Shown here: piece after piece, positions 11,395 to 12,799 of the stretch
Layout of the letters: the number at the start of each line of letters is the position of its first letter
Position numbering within the stretch: the first letter of the stretch is position 1
NCBI GenBank assembly: GCA_947374125.1
Contig: CANCAR010000063.1
Location: forward strand, 1-12,799
From: Hyphomicrobiales bacterium
GTDB lineage: Bacteria > Pseudomonadota > Alphaproteobacteria > Rhizobiales > Beijerinckiaceae
DNA: 12,799 nucleotides
Direction of reading: 5' to 3'
Made by a program: the position numbers and the translations under genes
Notes under the pieces: generated by a model
What the model saw: the letters and a program-made list of their open reading frames with translations, nothing else
Told to the model about the DNA's origin: nothing
Database searches by the model: none

Positions 11395-12518
11395 TGAGGT
11401 GGAACTGGCAAAAGGTCGATTGGCCCAAATTCACATGGGACGAGCGCAAGCTTGTGCGAGCGGAAGCGCAGTTCGCGGAAGGTATAGGGGTTATTGTTGG
11501 TGCATCAAAGCATCTTAACCCCGAGGAACGAGACGTCCTAACCATCGAACTCATGAGCGTTGAGGCGATTGATACCTCAGCGATTGAAGGCGAGGTGATG
11601 GATCGCGATAGCGTTCAATCTTCCATTCGGAGACATTTAGGGCTCGGCGGCGATGTACGTCGAGCCTCGCCGGCTGAAGCGGGGATTGCCCAAATGATGG
11701 TAGACCTGTTTGGGCAGGTTTCTGCCCCTTTAAATGAAGAGACTATCCATCGCTGGCATCAACTGGTTACCAATGGACGAACTGATATCAAGGACATCGG
11801 ATGCTATCGAACCCATAATGATCCAATGCAGATCGTATCTGGACCGATCCACGCTCCAAAAGTCCATTTCGAAGCACCGCCGTCGGGTCAGGTCGAGCAG
11901 GAAATGACCGCCTTCTGGTCCTGGCTAAAACGTTCGGATCCAGACGGGGACACGCCGCTTCCGCCGGTAACACGCGCCGGAATTGCTCATTTGTGGTTTG
12001 AGAGCATCCACCCTTATGAAGACGGAAATGGACGCGTAGGGCGTGCCGTCAGTGAAAAGATACTCGCTCAAGGCTTTTCCTCACCGGTTATCACGGGCAT
12101 GGCTGGTACCCTTCTTAAACATCGTAAGGCCTATTATGCGGCGCTTGAGAACGCTCATCAGGATTTAGAGATCACGGACTGGCTCGTTTGGTTTGCCTCT
12201 AAAGCTCTGGAATCCCAACAGCATACTCTTCGCCTCGTTGAATTTACCTTAGAAAAATCCAGACTAATGGCTCGGGTTCGCAGCCAAATAAATCCTCGTC
12301 AGGAAAAAGCCATCATGCGGTTATTTGCAGCAGGTCCAGAAGGGTTCATCGGGGGATTAAGTGCCGCAAATTATATGCGGATCACAGGTGCGCCATCCGC
12401 CACCACGACCCGCGACCTTGCTGGGCTTGTCGAAATCGGTGTTTTGCTTCGTAGAGGCGAAAATAAGGCCACCCGGTATCATCTGAATTTTACGGTTGAA
12501 CGCACATTGCCAGAATAG
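11394..12518 (+). CDS. Class II Fic protein (DUF4172-Fic-winged helix), predicted AMP transferase
   Basis: 374 residues, full length. The N-terminus W-N-W-Q-K-V-D-W-P-K-F-T-W is the DUF4172 opening. T61-S-A-I-E65-G66 matches the class II inhibitory motif (S/T)xxxE(G/N), whose glutamate blocks productive ATP binding. The Fic core carries the full catalytic loop H206-P-Y-E-D-G-N-G-R214, with I-H-A-P as a flap-like segment near 152-155. The C-terminal part (about 300-365) looks like a winged helix (S-A-A-N-Y-M-R-I-T, T-R-D-L-A-G-L-V-E-I-G-V-L). Such proteins usually attach AMP to a target protein; the target is unknown. With its own inhibitory helix and DNA-binding-like domain it may be self-contained and self-regulating. 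All key residues are present. It is a single gene with no apparent antitoxin beside it. Codons are less GC-biased than in the RM operon. Confidence 0.93.
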   Translation: MRWNWQKVDWPKFTWDERKLVRAEAQFAEGIGVIVGASKHLNPEERDVLTIELMSVEAIDTSAIEGEVMDRDSVQSSIRRHLGLGGDVRRASPAEAGIAQMMVDLFGQVSAPLNEETIHRWHQLVTNGRTDIKDIGCYRTHNDPMQIVSGPIHAPKVHFEAPPSGQVEQEMTAFWSWLKRSDPDGDTPLPPVTRAGIAHLWFESIHPYEDGNGRVGRAVSEKILAQGFSSPVITGMAGTLLKHRKAYYAALENAHQDLEITDWLVWFASKALESQQHTLRLVEFTLEKSRLMARVRSQINPRQEKAIMRLFAAGPEGFIGGLSAANYMRITGAPSATTTRDLAGLVEIGVLLRRGENKATRYHLNFTVERTLPE

Positions 12519-12651
12519 TGGTGATGCTGCTGTCTTTGAAAATCAAAACTTACCAACGGAAAAGCGTTCTGCAAGCAAAGGCGCGTTGGCAAAAAGCGTC
12601 ATCTCAATCGTCAATATATCACTTTTTTCGTCACACTGCTTTGCAATAGAC

Positions 12652-12690
12652 TGAACTTGCCCTAGTTTGACGTCTCCCTTGACCGGTTGA
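12652..12690 (-). mobile_element. Probable terminal end of the IS3-family element
   Basis: From TGAACTTGCCCTAG at 12652 to the transposase stop at 12691 the DNA has the TG-start and CCC/GTTTGACG style of IS3-family terminal repeats, beginning where the preceding AT-rich DNA stops. The opposite end is outside the window, so the inverted repeat and target duplication cannot be confirmed. Confidence 0.45.
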
Positions 12691-12799
12691 CTATGCGGCC
12701 TTTCCTTCTTCCTCGCCAAGCCCCTTTCTTTCATTCGCGCGCGCCTTCTCGAAGTTCATTGGACTGAGATAGCCCAGCGTCGAGTGAAGGCGGCGATGA
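12691..12799 (-). CDS. IS3-family transposase OrfB, C-terminal end (partial)
   Basis: On the minus strand 35 residues and a TAG (complement of 12691-12693) are visible, entering from the right window edge. They read H-R-R-L-H-S-T-L-G-Y-L-S-P-M-N-F-E-K-A-R and then a charged tail. H-S-x-L-G-Y-x-S-P-x-x-F-E is the conserved C-terminal end of IS3-family integrases (rve superfamily, DDE), just after the catalytic glutamate helix. Whether the element is intact cannot be seen. It differs in its end sequence from the decayed IS3 scrap near 1301, so these are two different elements. Confidence 0.85.
   Translation of the reverse strand, partial: HRRLHSTLGYLSPMNFEKARANERKGLGEEEGKAA

Noticed and set aside
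12543..12734. 63-codon minus-strand frame beside the IS
   Set aside because: Its N-terminal third lies within the IS end. The remaining 36 residues could be the tail of a gene cut by the IS, but I recognise nothing in it.
1..12799. CRISPR arrays, rRNA genes and retron-like structures
   Set aside because: No regularly spaced repeats, rRNA segments or reverse-transcriptase motifs were seen on either strand.

Overview
The window looks like accessory DNA from an alphaproteobacterium. The evidence is the codon use and GC-rich coding style, a tRNA-fMet 3' fragment that matches alphaproteobacterial tRNA-fMet from memory, and the families present. I cannot fix genus or species. Nearly everything here is mobile or defence-related: prophage lysis genes, a tRNA attachment-site scar, insertion-sequence ends, a six-gene restriction/toxin operon, a decayed second restriction gene and a Fic protein.

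Left block (1-1114, minus strand): an almost complete GH108 lysozyme-type endolysin runs off the window edge. Just upstream of it is a small exported protein of unknown function, probably in the same transcript, with a short perfect palindrome upstream. Junction block (1115-1623): no intact gene. It holds the worn 3' end of an IS3-family element, then a 44-base copy of the 3' part of tRNA-fMet without its 5' half (an attL/attR-type scar), then a hairpin terminator and two short direct repeats one helical turn apart.

Central block (1624-9917, minus strand): one tightly packed operon, read phd - hsdM - hsdS - darT - darG - hsdR. Four of the five junctions are 4-base ATGA overlaps or a 2-base gap, and the fifth (darT-darG) is only a few bases long. 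HsdM, HsdS and HsdR make a complete type I restriction-modification system. DarT (ssDNA ADP-ribosyltransferase toxin) and DarG (macrodomain antitoxin) sit between the specificity and nuclease genes. A Phd/YefM-type antitoxin or repressor without an adjacent toxin opens the operon, and an imperfect inverted repeat covers its ribosome binding site. This three-part operon is the most interesting feature of the window.

Upstream block (9970-10360, minus): a prophage outer-membrane spanin (Rz1-like lipoprotein) lies nested out of frame inside the C-terminal remnant of an inner-membrane spanin (Rz). The defence operon therefore sits between phage lysis genes and an attachment-site scar, which is typical of cargo at a prophage end.

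Right block (10448-12799): a plus-strand 80-residue hypothetical protein with a repeated VIPG motif; a pseudogene of a different type I hsdR with a nonsense codon and apparent deletions; an AT-rich leader dense in inverted repeats; a full-length class II Fic protein (DUF4172-Fic-winged helix) whose start codon is covered by a perfect 9-base-arm inverted repeat; and the end of an IS3-family element that runs off the right edge. Overall this reads as a defence island built up by repeated insertion at a tRNA site.
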